Position numbers and translations under genes: made by a program | Part shown: one piece after another, positions 35,263 to 42,947 of the stretch | Numbering within the stretch: position 1 is the first letter of the stretch | How the letters are laid out: every line of letters starts with the position of its first letter | Notes under the pieces: generated by a model | Databases searched by the model: none | Told to the model about the DNA's origin: nothing | What the model saw: the letters and a program-made list of their open reading frames with translations, nothing else | DNA from: Deltaproteobacteria bacterium | GTDB taxonomy: Bacteria > Bdellovibrionota > Bdellovibrionia > Bdellovibrionales > JAMPXM01 | Reading direction: 5' to 3' | Assembly (NCBI GenBank): GCA_017302795.1 | Contig: JAFLCB010000002.1 | Coordinates: forward strand, 481,967-545,966 | DNA length: 64,000 nucleotides

Positions 35263-36864
35263 GTGAAACGTTTTTTTGCGAAACTAAGTGTAGATAAGCA
35301 GTTGCATTCGATGTTGATTGTCGGCTTTGTCGGCTTTCTAACTTATTTCGCGGTCATTCTTGTGATCTCCACCCAAAACGAAAAAACTATGACCAGCGTT
35401 TTGGACGAAAAAATCCCTGCGATCGAGGTCTTAGACGGCCTAGCATCGTCTCTTTCTAGGGTTCAAGAAGTCGTCGCACCAAGTGCAGTTTCAGTTGGCA
35501 TGGAGGGCGTTGCAAACTTGGAAGTTGCCAACAAGAGAGTGGCTTATTTATTTGAGCGATTATCGGCGACTGGTGGGTTTTCGGCCGCGGAAGCCGCAGA
35601 GATCGCAGAAATGAAGAGAAAGTACGCGGCGGCCTATGAAGTGCTTTCCAAAGCATTCAGTGGAGTCGTCGCCGGCTTAAATACGCTGTCTTCGGTGCAG
35701 GTAAAGTTGCAACGAAATAATATGGAAGTGGCGGCGATAAGCAGCTGGGCAGCTAATATGAAAAAATCGAAAAATACAGATCTTCGAGCGTCAATAGATG
35801 CGGCTAACTTAGGAAGTGAACGCCTGGTTATTGCCGGCTTGGTCATGATTCTCGCTGGGATCCCGTTTGCGATGCTGTTTTACTTTACTACTCGCAACGT
35901 GATTCAAAGCCTCAAAAACGTCAGCGAAAAGCTTAACACGGCTGTGACCGATGTTTTAAGTATCTCGTCAGAAGCATCGGAATCGTCCTCGCGACTTGCT
36001 GCGGCCTCCAGCCAACAAGCTGCGGCTGTTACGGAAAGCGTAAGCAGTATGGATGAAATGAAGAGCATGTTGGGTCAGACAGTCGAGCACTCCGGCGCAG
36101 CGCTTCGATCTTCTGAGGAGAGCTATCATGAAGCTGCCAGCGGACAGAAGGTAATTGATGAGTTGCGAATCGCAATGCTCGATATCGAACGCGCCTATGA
36201 GGAGCTGGAAGAAGTTAATCGGGTCGTCTCTTCGATTCGAGCGAAGACCAACGTCATTAACGACATTGTCTTTAAGACCCAGCTTCTTTCATTCAACGCT
36301 TCCATCGAAGCCGCGCGCGCTGGGCAACATGGTCGTGGCTTCTCTGTCGTCGCAGCAGAAGTTGGGAAGCTCGCGGAAGTCAGCGGTGTCGCCGCACAGG
36401 AAATCGGAAAGCTCCTCGATCAAAGTACAAAAAAAGTTGCTCAGATTGTTCAATCGACAAAGTTTAAGGTTGAGTCGGCAAATCAAATGTCTTTGAGGTG
36501 TGCGACGGTTTTCGAAAGCATTACCCATCGCACAGGCGAAGCGCGAACCATGGTTGACGCGATCACAACGGCAGCGGCCGAGCAAGAGGCCGGGATCCAA
36601 CAGGTCAGCCGGGCTATGATAGAAATGAAGGATTCGTCGGATCAAACTGATACAATGGCCCATAATATTCAAAAGTTGTCGGATTCCCTTCGGGAGCAGT
36701 CTCGATCATTAGCCGCAACCATGCAGAAGCTAGATGTGCTTGTGCACGGCGAAAGTGGGTTAGACGAGCCTGCTGGCCGGCCATCGGCACCAGGGGGAGC
36801 GGCCGGAACGGGTGTAGTACGCAAGCTATTTCCGTCGGCAGATAAAAACCGACGAAGCGCCTAG
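35263..36864 (+). CDS. Methyl-accepting chemotaxis protein 1
   Basis: 534 residues from the GTG at 35263, which has GGGGAAG 6 bases upstream; an in-frame TTG at 35176 would add 29 unlikely residues. Two membrane helices (about 18-40 and 185-210) bracket a short (~140-residue) periplasmic domain. The signalling domain has the tip motif FKTQLLSFNASIEAARAGQH followed by GRGFSVVAAEVGKLA, and an Ala/Ser/Gln-rich upstream helix (SRLAAASSQQAAAVTESVSS). No clear HAMP domain is visible. A flexible Pro/Gly-rich tail ends it, without an NWETF-type pentapeptide. The ligand is unknown. Confidence 0.9.
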   Translation: MKRFFAKLSVDKQLHSMLIVGFVGFLTYFAVILVISTQNEKTMTSVLDEKIPAIEVLDGLASSLSRVQEVVAPSAVSVGMEGVANLEVANKRVAYLFERLSATGGFSAAEAAEIAEMKRKYAAAYEVLSKAFSGVVAGLNTLSSVQVKLQRNNMEVAAISSWAANMKKSKNTDLRASIDAANLGSERLVIAGLVMILAGIPFAMLFYFTTRNVIQSLKNVSEKLNTAVTDVLSISSEASESSSRLAAASSQQAAAVTESVSSMDEMKSMLGQTVEHSGAALRSSEESYHEAASGQKVIDELRIAMLDIERAYEELEEVNRVVSSIRAKTNVINDIVFKTQLLSFNASIEAARAGQHGRGFSVVAAEVGKLAEVSGVAAQEIGKLLDQSTKKVAQIVQSTKFKVESANQMSLRCATVFESITHRTGEARTMVDAITTAAAEQEAGIQQVSRAMIEMKDSSDQTDTMAHNIQKLSDSLREQSRSLAATMQKLDVLVHGESGLDEPAGRPSAPGGAAGTGVVRKLFPSADKNRRSA

Positions 36865-36895
36865 GCATTTTACGTTAAAAAGGTGATTTAAAAAA

Positions 36896-38629
36896 ATGAA
36901 GATCGAACGAACGATTCAATCGCAAATCATGAGAACGCTGGGCATTCTTGCATTTGCCATCGTTGTTATTACGGGATTTGGCGTCTATGTCATTTACGAC
37001 GCCAAAGATCCTTTACAGCAAGCGGTTAAAGATTACGATAGAAGCCGTGAGCAAATTTTTGAGATACGTCTTGCCTTGGAGCGTATCGATCTCTCCTACC
37101 AGCTCGTTTACAAAAGCAAACTTGACACCGCTAGTTTACATCTTGATGTAGCAAAAAATGGGTCAGTCATACTTTTGGGTATTCTTGACGGCATGATTGC
37201 CGGAAATGGAGATTCTAAGTATTCGTCCAAGCAAACGATCGAAGCATTGCGCGACAAGTTTCTGGAAATTGAAGGACAAGAGCGATCAGCCGCAGTAAAC
37301 TATTTGTCGGGGAAGTCCGGTAGCATTTCGGGTCAAGCAGTTTCCAACTTGACCGGATTTGAAAGTCTTCGCTCTGAAGTCTCGGCGCTAAATGAAAAGA
37401 ACCATACCCATTTCAAAAAAGTGCTCACCCAGACGTTGCGATCGATTGTCTTCTTGATGGTACCGATTGTGCTCGGTTTGTTAATTATCCCGCTCACTAC
37501 ATTTTGGGCGGCAACCCGAAAAATCAACTTGGATCTCATCGGATACATTCGAAGTCTGTACGAATTTTCAGAGCAGAACGAACAGAGTTCAGAAGAGCTG
37601 CGAACGTCTTCAGATTTGATGTCGAGTGCTTCAGGTCAACAGTCGGCCGCGATTCAACAATCGGTCTCGTCGATTGCAGAAATTCGCACAATGTTGGCAG
37701 ATACCGAAGCACACGTTCGGGAAGTTCAATCACTCACCGCCGAAATGAACGATGAGACCGTCAAGGGCAGTGAAATCATGCAGCGCTTAGAAAAGTCCAT
37801 GCATGCAATTGAAGAAACAAATTCGCAGATTGCAAGCTTTGAAGAGATATTGAATGCTGTACGAGGCAAAACTCAGGTCATCAACGATATCGTATTCAAA
37901 ACGCAGCTCTTGTCGTTCAACGCCTCGATTGAGGCGGCTCGTGCCGGTCATTACGGTCGGGGCTTTTCGGTTGTCGCCGAGGAAGTTGGTAAGCTAGCGA
38001 TGATGAGTGGAGACGCGGCGAGAGAAATCGATCTGTTGCTCGCGCAAAGTGCGGACCGGGTCTCGCGTATCGGCGAATCAGTACAAGATCGAGTTATCGA
38101 TGGACGAACAGTCAGCCACGAGGCACTTAAAAAATTTGGTCATTTGACAGTCAAGCTTACAGCGATTTCGGAAAAAATTGACCAAGTGGCCAATTCGACC
38201 GCTGAACAAGGCGTGGGGGTTGAACAGACCTCCAAAGCAATTGAACAGTTAAATCAAGGCGCTGCGGAGAATAAGCGTGGGGCCGACGAAGTGCAGCGCA
38301 TCGCCGATAGAGTGTTCGACCTGAGCACAAAAATTCGGGTCGTCACCAGTGGAATCGGAAAGTTTGTTCGCGAAAGCAAACGAGCAGAAAAGCAGGATCG
38401 AAACTTTAAAGTGATCGCAGCTGTATCTGCAAATCCTGCAGATTTCAAAACAAGAAAATCGGCGGACGCTGCATTCGGTGCCTCTCTGGGCCTGGCGACC
38501 AGGTTTGGCACGAAGCCCTCAGTAAAGTCAGCTGGTCAGCAGAAAGCATCGAACCCATCCTTTAAAGATAGAACTAAAGATATAACGGCTGATGACCCAT
38601 CATTTCGTAAAGCGGGCTCACAAGAATAA
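36896..38629 (+). CDS. Methyl-accepting chemotaxis protein 2
   Basis: 577 residues. Membrane helices at about 12-35 and 185-212 flank a ~150-residue ligand-binding region of helical character. The signalling tip VINDIVFKTQLLSFNASIEA with GHYGRGFSVVAEEVGKLA is almost identical to that of MCP 1, pointing to a tandem duplication with sensor divergence. The C-terminal ~80 residues are Lys/Ser/Ala-rich and likely disordered. It lies 31 bases after MCP 1 and 14 bases before the CheR-CheB gene. Confidence 0.9.
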   Translation: MKIERTIQSQIMRTLGILAFAIVVITGFGVYVIYDAKDPLQQAVKDYDRSREQIFEIRLALERIDLSYQLVYKSKLDTASLHLDVAKNGSVILLGILDGMIAGNGDSKYSSKQTIEALRDKFLEIEGQERSAAVNYLSGKSGSISGQAVSNLTGFESLRSEVSALNEKNHTHFKKVLTQTLRSIVFLMVPIVLGLLIIPLTTFWAATRKINLDLIGYIRSLYEFSEQNEQSSEELRTSSDLMSSASGQQSAAIQQSVSSIAEIRTMLADTEAHVREVQSLTAEMNDETVKGSEIMQRLEKSMHAIEETNSQIASFEEILNAVRGKTQVINDIVFKTQLLSFNASIEAARAGHYGRGFSVVAEEVGKLAMMSGDAAREIDLLLAQSADRVSRIGESVQDRVIDGRTVSHEALKKFGHLTVKLTAISEKIDQVANSTAEQGVGVEQTSKAIEQLNQGAAENKRGADEVQRIADRVFDLSTKIRVVTSGIGKFVRESKRAEKQDRNFKVIAAVSANPADFKTRKSADAAFGASLGLATRFGTKPSVKSAGQQKASNPSFKDRTKDITADDPSFRKAGSQE

Positions 38630-38643
38630 AGGCGGATTCTGTT

Positions 38644-40650
38644 ATGTTGTTGAACGAAGCTGAACAGCTATTGGTTTTGAAAATGGCAGAGGAACTTACC
38701 GGCGCTTCGCAGACAGTCGAGAAGAGAACTGGATCTATTTTTAGTAACGTTGAAAGGCGGATGCGGGAATGCGAATGCGAGACGTTTGCAGAGTATATTC
38801 ACCGCGTTGATACAGATCCCGCTGAAAAGAACAATCTCATTTCCGCACTAACGATTCACACGACGGCTTGGTTTCGCGAAAATCCCCATTTCGTAAAGTT
38901 TCATGAAATATTGCTTGAAGCAGTAGATCGACGAGAAACCTTCAAGGTTTGGTGTGCTGCGTGTTCGACTGGCGAAGAGGTCTACTCGTTTGCCATTGTC
39001 CTTGAGGAGTTTAGAAGCACTCATCCGCGCTTTGACTACCGAATCTATGGCTCAGACATTGATCCCGTCTCGATCGAAACTGCTGAGCGCGGTGTTTACA
39101 GCGCAAAGCAGATTAATTTCAGTCTTGATCGGTATAAACATCATTTATTGTTCGGAACCGGAAAAACTGCCGAGTTTTTTACCCTTTCTAAGGAAATTAG
39201 AACGCGGTGTTCTTTTGCTGCCCATGACCTTCGTTCGAAGGCCCGACAATCGAACGGGCCGTTTGATGTGGTAGTTTGTAGAAACGTTTTGATTTACTTT
39301 TCTGCGGACGGCGTGAAGCAGGTTATGAATGGCTTGATTTCGAATTTGAAACGTGAAGGAACATTGTTCCTCGGCCATAGCGAGTCGGTTGCCGCGAACG
39401 ATTTTGGAATCACGAGTTGCGGACATTCCGTCTACACGGTGGGTATTGGAAGACCGACGGAAAAAATAAAACCGTCGGCTGATCGAACGGACATAGGGCA
39501 GAGCCGGCCACCTCTCGCAGGAATTCCGACTAGTGGCGCGAGTGCCGGACCAAAGACAGGCTCGTTTCGAATCGAGGCTGGCCCGCACACGGGTATGTTC
39601 TCTATTGCGAAAGTTAAATCGGCGAAGCCGACAATCCTGGCGGTGGACGACACGAAAACATCTAGACAGCTATTGGCAAAAGTCTTCGGAGAATTTGGTT
39701 TCGACTGTGAAGCCGTTGAAACGACAACTGAGGCGACACAACTCTTGAAAGTGAAGTCCTTTGATTTAATCACTCTTGATTTGCAAATGCCCGGTATGGA
39801 GGGGGGCGCGTGGCTTTTAACCGAACGTGCGAAAGGTCTGAAGGCGCCAGTTGTCATCGTTAGTGAGATTCGCCGTGAAGATGCAGCCAATGTGGTCAAT
39901 CTCCTCGGAAAAACTGCGCAGGACTATATTGAAAAGTCTGATTTGCTGCAAAAGTCATCCGAGGTACGAGACACGTTTTTAGAAATCTTGCGTTCACAAA
40001 GCGGGGCAAAGTCAAGCGCAGGCGTTCGTTCCGTGACAAACCTCAAGGAAAAGCCATCTTTTCGACCGGACGTGATTTTGGTCGGCGCAAGCACGGGCGG
40101 GCCTCAAGCACTCGCAAAGCTCCTCACTCGACTGCCTCACGACTGTCCTCCAGTGGTTGTTGTACAGCATATCTCTGGGAAATTTTCTGCTGCTCTTGCT
40201 GATCGATTGTCGACAGTTTCGGGTCTAACCCTGGCCAAAATGGAAGACGGCGAGAATCTACAAAAAGGACACCTTTATATTGCGCTCGATGACTATCACA
40301 TAGGAGTGGAAGAGGATCGACGTGGTCTTAGACTAAAGCTTTCCACTGATTTGCCAGTCAATCGGCATCGACCGAGCGTTGATTATTTATTTCGATCAGT
40401 AGCGAATACCGACCGATCCCCAATGGCCATTCTCTTGACTGGTATGGGGCGTGATGGCGCGGTTGGCCTAAAGGGTCTTCGGGAACGCGGAGCTTACTGT
40501 GTTGCGCAAAGTGAAGAGGACTGCATTGTGTTCGGAATGCCGCGCGAAGCGATTAATATTGGCGCGGCGCAGTTCGCGGGGAACATTGACGACATTCGCG
40601 CCAATTTGCTTGCGTCACTGACATTGAATCCGAAGGTAAAGGCGAGCTAA
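38644..40650 (+). CDS. CheR-receiver-CheB fusion (receptor methyltransferase plus methylesterase)
   Basis: 668 residues combining both adaptation enzymes. CheR part (about 1-275): SALTIHTTAWFREN, SAM-binding VWCAACSTGEEVYSFAI (about 102-118) and VVCRNVLIYF. A Gly/Ser/Pro linker follows (about 280-325). Receiver domain (about 328-448): ILAVDDTKTSRQLL and the phosphorylation site TLDLQMPGMEGG (Asp 379). CheB esterase domain (about 478-660): catalytic Ser in VGASTGGP, His in QHISGKFS, Asp in GMGRDGA. All catalytic residues appear intact, so methylation and phosphorylation-gated demethylation would be held on one chain. The order differs from the more usual CheB-CheR fusions. Its stop abuts that of the convergent DUF2892 gene. 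Confidence 0.92.
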   Translation: MLLNEAEQLLVLKMAEELTGASQTVEKRTGSIFSNVERRMRECECETFAEYIHRVDTDPAEKNNLISALTIHTTAWFRENPHFVKFHEILLEAVDRRETFKVWCAACSTGEEVYSFAIVLEEFRSTHPRFDYRIYGSDIDPVSIETAERGVYSAKQINFSLDRYKHHLLFGTGKTAEFFTLSKEIRTRCSFAAHDLRSKARQSNGPFDVVVCRNVLIYFSADGVKQVMNGLISNLKREGTLFLGHSESVAANDFGITSCGHSVYTVGIGRPTEKIKPSADRTDIGQSRPPLAGIPTSGASAGPKTGSFRIEAGPHTGMFSIAKVKSAKPTILAVDDTKTSRQLLAKVFGEFGFDCEAVETTTEATQLLKVKSFDLITLDLQMPGMEGGAWLLTERAKGLKAPVVIVSEIRREDAANVVNLLGKTAQDYIEKSDLLQKSSEVRDTFLEILRSQSGAKSSAGVRSVTNLKEKPSFRPDVILVGASTGGPQALAKLLTRLPHDCPPVVVVQHISGKFSAALADRLSTVSGLTLAKMEDGENLQKGHLYIALDDYHIGVEEDRRGLRLKLSTDLPVNRHRPSVDYLFRSVANTDRSPMAILLTGMGRDGAVGLKGLRERGAYCVAQSEEDCIVFGMPREAINIGAAQFAGNIDDIRANLLASLTLNPKVKAS

Positions 40651-40851
40651 CTAGGCCCGCTTTTTTCCAAGTGTGCACGTGTTGATTCCAAGCATGGCGT
40701 AGGGTGGACACCAGCCAGCCAAGCCGGTAGCGAGCGGAACAAGTCCGACGAAAAACCATGGGTTCGCGGGCCCCACAAAGGCCATTGACGTAAGTCCAAT
40801 ACCCACAAGGATTCGTACGACTCGCTCGATGTTATGTATGTTCTGTTTCAT
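40651..40851 (-). CDS. DUF2892-family small membrane protein
   Basis: 66 residues from the ATG at 40851 (GGGGAAATAAA before it). The N-terminal NIHNIERVVRILVGIGL and later WFFVGLVPLATGLAGWCPPYAMLGINTC are typical of DUF2892/YgaP-like two-helix membrane proteins often linked to rhodaneses. It starts one base after the rhodanese stop on the same strand, so both are cotranscribed. The paired Cys (GWCPPY, NTC) is typical of the family. Confidence 0.85.
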   Translation of the reverse strand: MKQNIHNIERVVRILVGIGLTSMAFVGPANPWFFVGLVPLATGLAGWCPPYAMLGINTCTLGKKRA

Positions 40852-40852
40852 T

Positions 40853-41209
40853 TTATTTCCCCTTCGAATTTTGTTTTGCTTGAGTAAGTGACCCAAGGTT
40901 GATGACGTTTTTGAATCCAAGTTTTGTCATTATGGACTTTGCTTTGGCAGAGCGCCCCCCACTTCTGCAGTACACCCCATAGATTTTTTCCCGATCAAGT
41001 TTCGCGATTTTTTCACTAAAAGAATTTTCTAGCACGCCGATATTCACGGCACCATGGACGTGATCTTCGCGAAACTCGTCGGCTGTTCGTACGTCAACGA
41101 TCTGATCAAAGATTGTTCCGGCGGGCACAGGATCAGCTTTTGACTTCGTTGCCACCACTAGCAGAAGCCCTAAAGCTCCAACTAGAATTCCAATATAAAT
41201 CGACTTCAT
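40853..41209 (-). CDS. Membrane-anchored rhodanese (sulfurtransferase)
   Basis: 118 residues from the ATG at 41209 (MKSIY). An N-terminal hydrophobic helix anchors or exports the single rhodanese domain. The fold is shown by IVDVRTADEFREDHVHGAVNI (about 37-57) and the active-site loop VYCRSGGRSAKA with persulfide-forming Cys at about 80. It should carry sulfane sulfur in the periplasm. It lies in an operon with the upstream persulfide dioxygenase-like gene (12-base gap) and the DUF2892 gene downstream. Confidence 0.9.
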   Translation of the reverse strand: MKSIYIGILVGALGLLLVVATKSKADPVPAGTIFDQIVDVRTADEFREDHVHGAVNIGVLENSFSEKIAKLDREKIYGVYCRSGGRSAKAKSIMTKLGFKNVINLGSLTQAKQNSKGK

Positions 41210-41221
41210 TTGCAATCCCAC

Positions 41222-42085
41222 CTATCTGATTGGAGTTTTCAGATACCGCGCACCGTTAGGCTCAGCCTTGGGTAGACGGCCAGCATCGATATTGACTTGA
41301 ACACTTGGCAGAAGCAATCGGGGAGCAGCCAACGTTTTGTCTCGAGTTGTTCGAAAATTCACGAATTCACTTCGTGGTGTTTCCGCGGTGATTTGAATGT
41401 TGTTTCGCTTTTCATTGCCTATGGTTGATTCGAACGCCACCGGTCGCCCATTCGGCATGTAGTCATGACCAACAAATACTCGAGTAGCATCTGGAAGTTT
41501 GTAAAGCTTTTGAATCGAGAGATACAGGTCTTCGGCGCTGCCAGCTGGAAAGTCACATCGTCCTGTTCCGTAATCTGGCATGAAGAGCGCGTCGCCAGTA
41601 AATACTGTGTCGCCGATCACGAAACTTGCGCAGGCGGGTGTGTGGCCAGGGGTAAACAGTGTATCAATTTTTAGACTTCCCGCCATCACGGCTTTACCTT
41701 CTTCCAAGAGAAAGTCGAATTGGCTGCCATCAGTTTTAAACTCGGCATCCAAGTTAAAAAATCCTTTGAAGACTTTTTGAACTTCCGTGATTTTTGCTCC
41801 AATTCCGATTTTTGCACTCGGAAGTTTCGCTTTTAAAATCTGGGCGCCCGACAAATGATCCGCATGTGCGTGGGTCTCGAGAATCGCGTGAACTTTTAAA
41901 TCATGCATTTGAACGAAACCAAGAACTTGCTCTGCAGAGTTCGTCGAAAGTTTTGATGCACCAGGTTCATAGTCCCAAACTGGATCAATGATTACGGCAT
42001 CTTTGGATTTTTCATCGTAAACCACGTAAGTCAGCGTCCATGTAGCTTTATCGAAAAACTCTTTTACGACCGGTTTCATATTCAT
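41222..42085 (-). CDS. Metallo-beta-lactamase-fold persulfide dioxygenase (ETHE1/Blh type)
   Basis: 287 residues. Mononuclear-iron dioxygenase that oxidises glutathione persulfide to sulfite in characterised homologues. Metal ligands are visible: THAHADH (71-77), His 148 in TPGHT, Asp 165 in FTGDALF and His 207 in VGHDY. The YGTGRCDFPAGSAEDLY stretch is typical of the Blh/ETHE1 branch. First gene of a minus-strand operon with the rhodanese and DUF2892 genes. Its promoter region is shared with the divergent Crp/Fnr gene and contains a 5-4-5 palindrome. Confidence 0.9.
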   Translation of the reverse strand: MNMKPVVKEFFDKATWTLTYVVYDEKSKDAVIIDPVWDYEPGASKLSTNSAEQVLGFVQMHDLKVHAILETHAHADHLSGAQILKAKLPSAKIGIGAKITEVQKVFKGFFNLDAEFKTDGSQFDFLLEEGKAVMAGSLKIDTLFTPGHTPACASFVIGDTVFTGDALFMPDYGTGRCDFPAGSAEDLYLSIQKLYKLPDATRVFVGHDYMPNGRPVAFESTIGNEKRNNIQITAETPRSEFVNFRTTRDKTLAAPRLLLPSVQVNIDAGRLPKAEPNGARYLKTPIR

Positions 42086-42151
42086 ATCGTCTGCCCCTGT
42101 TTAGAGTTGGTCTTGATTCACTCAATATACATGGTCGAGCGGCTGAAATAG

Positions 42152-42165
42152 ATGTGCTAGCACAC
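42152..42165. promoter_or_regulatory. Candidate Crp/Fnr-family operator (site 1)
   Basis: ATGTG-CTAG-CACAC, with a perfect 12-base inner palindrome TGTGCTAGCACA. The 5-4-5 spacing is that of Crp/Fnr-family sites. It lies midway between the divergent starts at 42085 and 42234 (about 67 and 69 bases away). Confidence 0.65.
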
Positions 42166-42233
42166 AAAGTTAGCGGGTCGTTTTGCCTCATCCTCTTTGA
42201 CCGCAAGGCGATTACCTGACTAATGTCGGTTTT

Positions 42234-42875
42234 ATGGAATGGAAAGGCCTCTGGTCCGACTTGCCGCAGGAAATTAAATGGACGTTCGAATCGCAGTCGA
42301 CCAACTTATCGCTAAAGCGTGGCGAATCGGTATATCGCGAGGGCGATTTGCCGACGGGAATCTATTTCGTGAAGGGCGGCCTCGTTGGACTTGTCATCAC
42401 GGCCCCGGCATCAGGAAAAGAACATTTGATGCGTTTTTTTCGGCAGGGGCAGTTTTTTGGGCACCGTGCGCTTTTCTCGGAAGAGGGTTACCATGGTTCA
42501 GCAGTCGCCCTCGAGCCAACGAATCTAAAGCTCGTAAATAAAGCCACCATTATGACTGCGATCGATAAATATCCGAAGCTACTTCGGGATGTTGTGACGG
42601 TTTTGTCGAAAGAACTTCGCCGCTGTGAAACCCATCAGGTGATGATCTTAGAAAACCAGATTCTTGGGCGCATTGCACAGTCAGTCATCTACCTCAAAGA
42701 CTTACACCCGGACCACAACTGGACTCGCCAGGAAATTGCAAACTTTTGTGCGAGCACAGTCTCAACAGTTATTAAGGCGTTGGCAGAGCTCGAGGAAATG
42801 GGACTGATTTCGCAGAATGGCCGGTCGATCACAGTCTTAAATCGAGACGGGCTTATCGCGCTGCATGAAGGCTGA
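42234..42875 (+). CDS. Crp/Fnr-family transcriptional regulator
   Basis: 213 residues. The cyclic-nucleotide-binding-like beta-roll (about 15-115) begins LSLKRGESVYREGDLPTGIYFV. The winged helix-turn-helix (about 160-205) has NWTRQEIANFCASTVSTVIKALAELEEMG. There is no N-terminal cysteine cluster, so it is not an FNR-type Fe-S sensor. The phosphate-binding cassette (FFGHRALFSEEGYHGSAVA) deviates from cAMP-binding Crp, so the ligand is unknown. Its location between two sulfur operons and the shared palindromes indicate a sulfide/persulfide-responsive activator or repressor; this is inference. Confidence 0.9.
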   Translation: MEWKGLWSDLPQEIKWTFESQSTNLSLKRGESVYREGDLPTGIYFVKGGLVGLVITAPASGKEHLMRFFRQGQFFGHRALFSEEGYHGSAVALEPTNLKLVNKATIMTAIDKYPKLLRDVVTVLSKELRRCETHQVMILENQILGRIAQSVIYLKDLHPDHNWTRQEIANFCASTVSTVIKALAELEEMGLISQNGRSITVLNRDGLIALHEG

Positions 42876-42899
42876 TCGGAACAGAAAATCTCAGAAACA

Positions 42900-42913
42900 T
42901 TGCGCCAGCACAT
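42900..42913. promoter_or_regulatory. Candidate Crp/Fnr-family operator (site 2)
   Basis: TTGCG-CCAG-CACAT. The right half matches the other sites exactly and the left half has two changes. It lies 35 bases upstream of the ATG at 42948, the first gene of the sulfide-oxidation operon. Confidence 0.5.
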
Positions 42914-42947
42914 AATCTCTTTTCTGACGCCATGGCATTCTTAGCGC

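Noticed and set aside
42288..42541. Alternative frames inside the Crp/Fnr gene and other shadows of strong genes
   Set aside because: They overlap well-supported genes and show no family resemblance.
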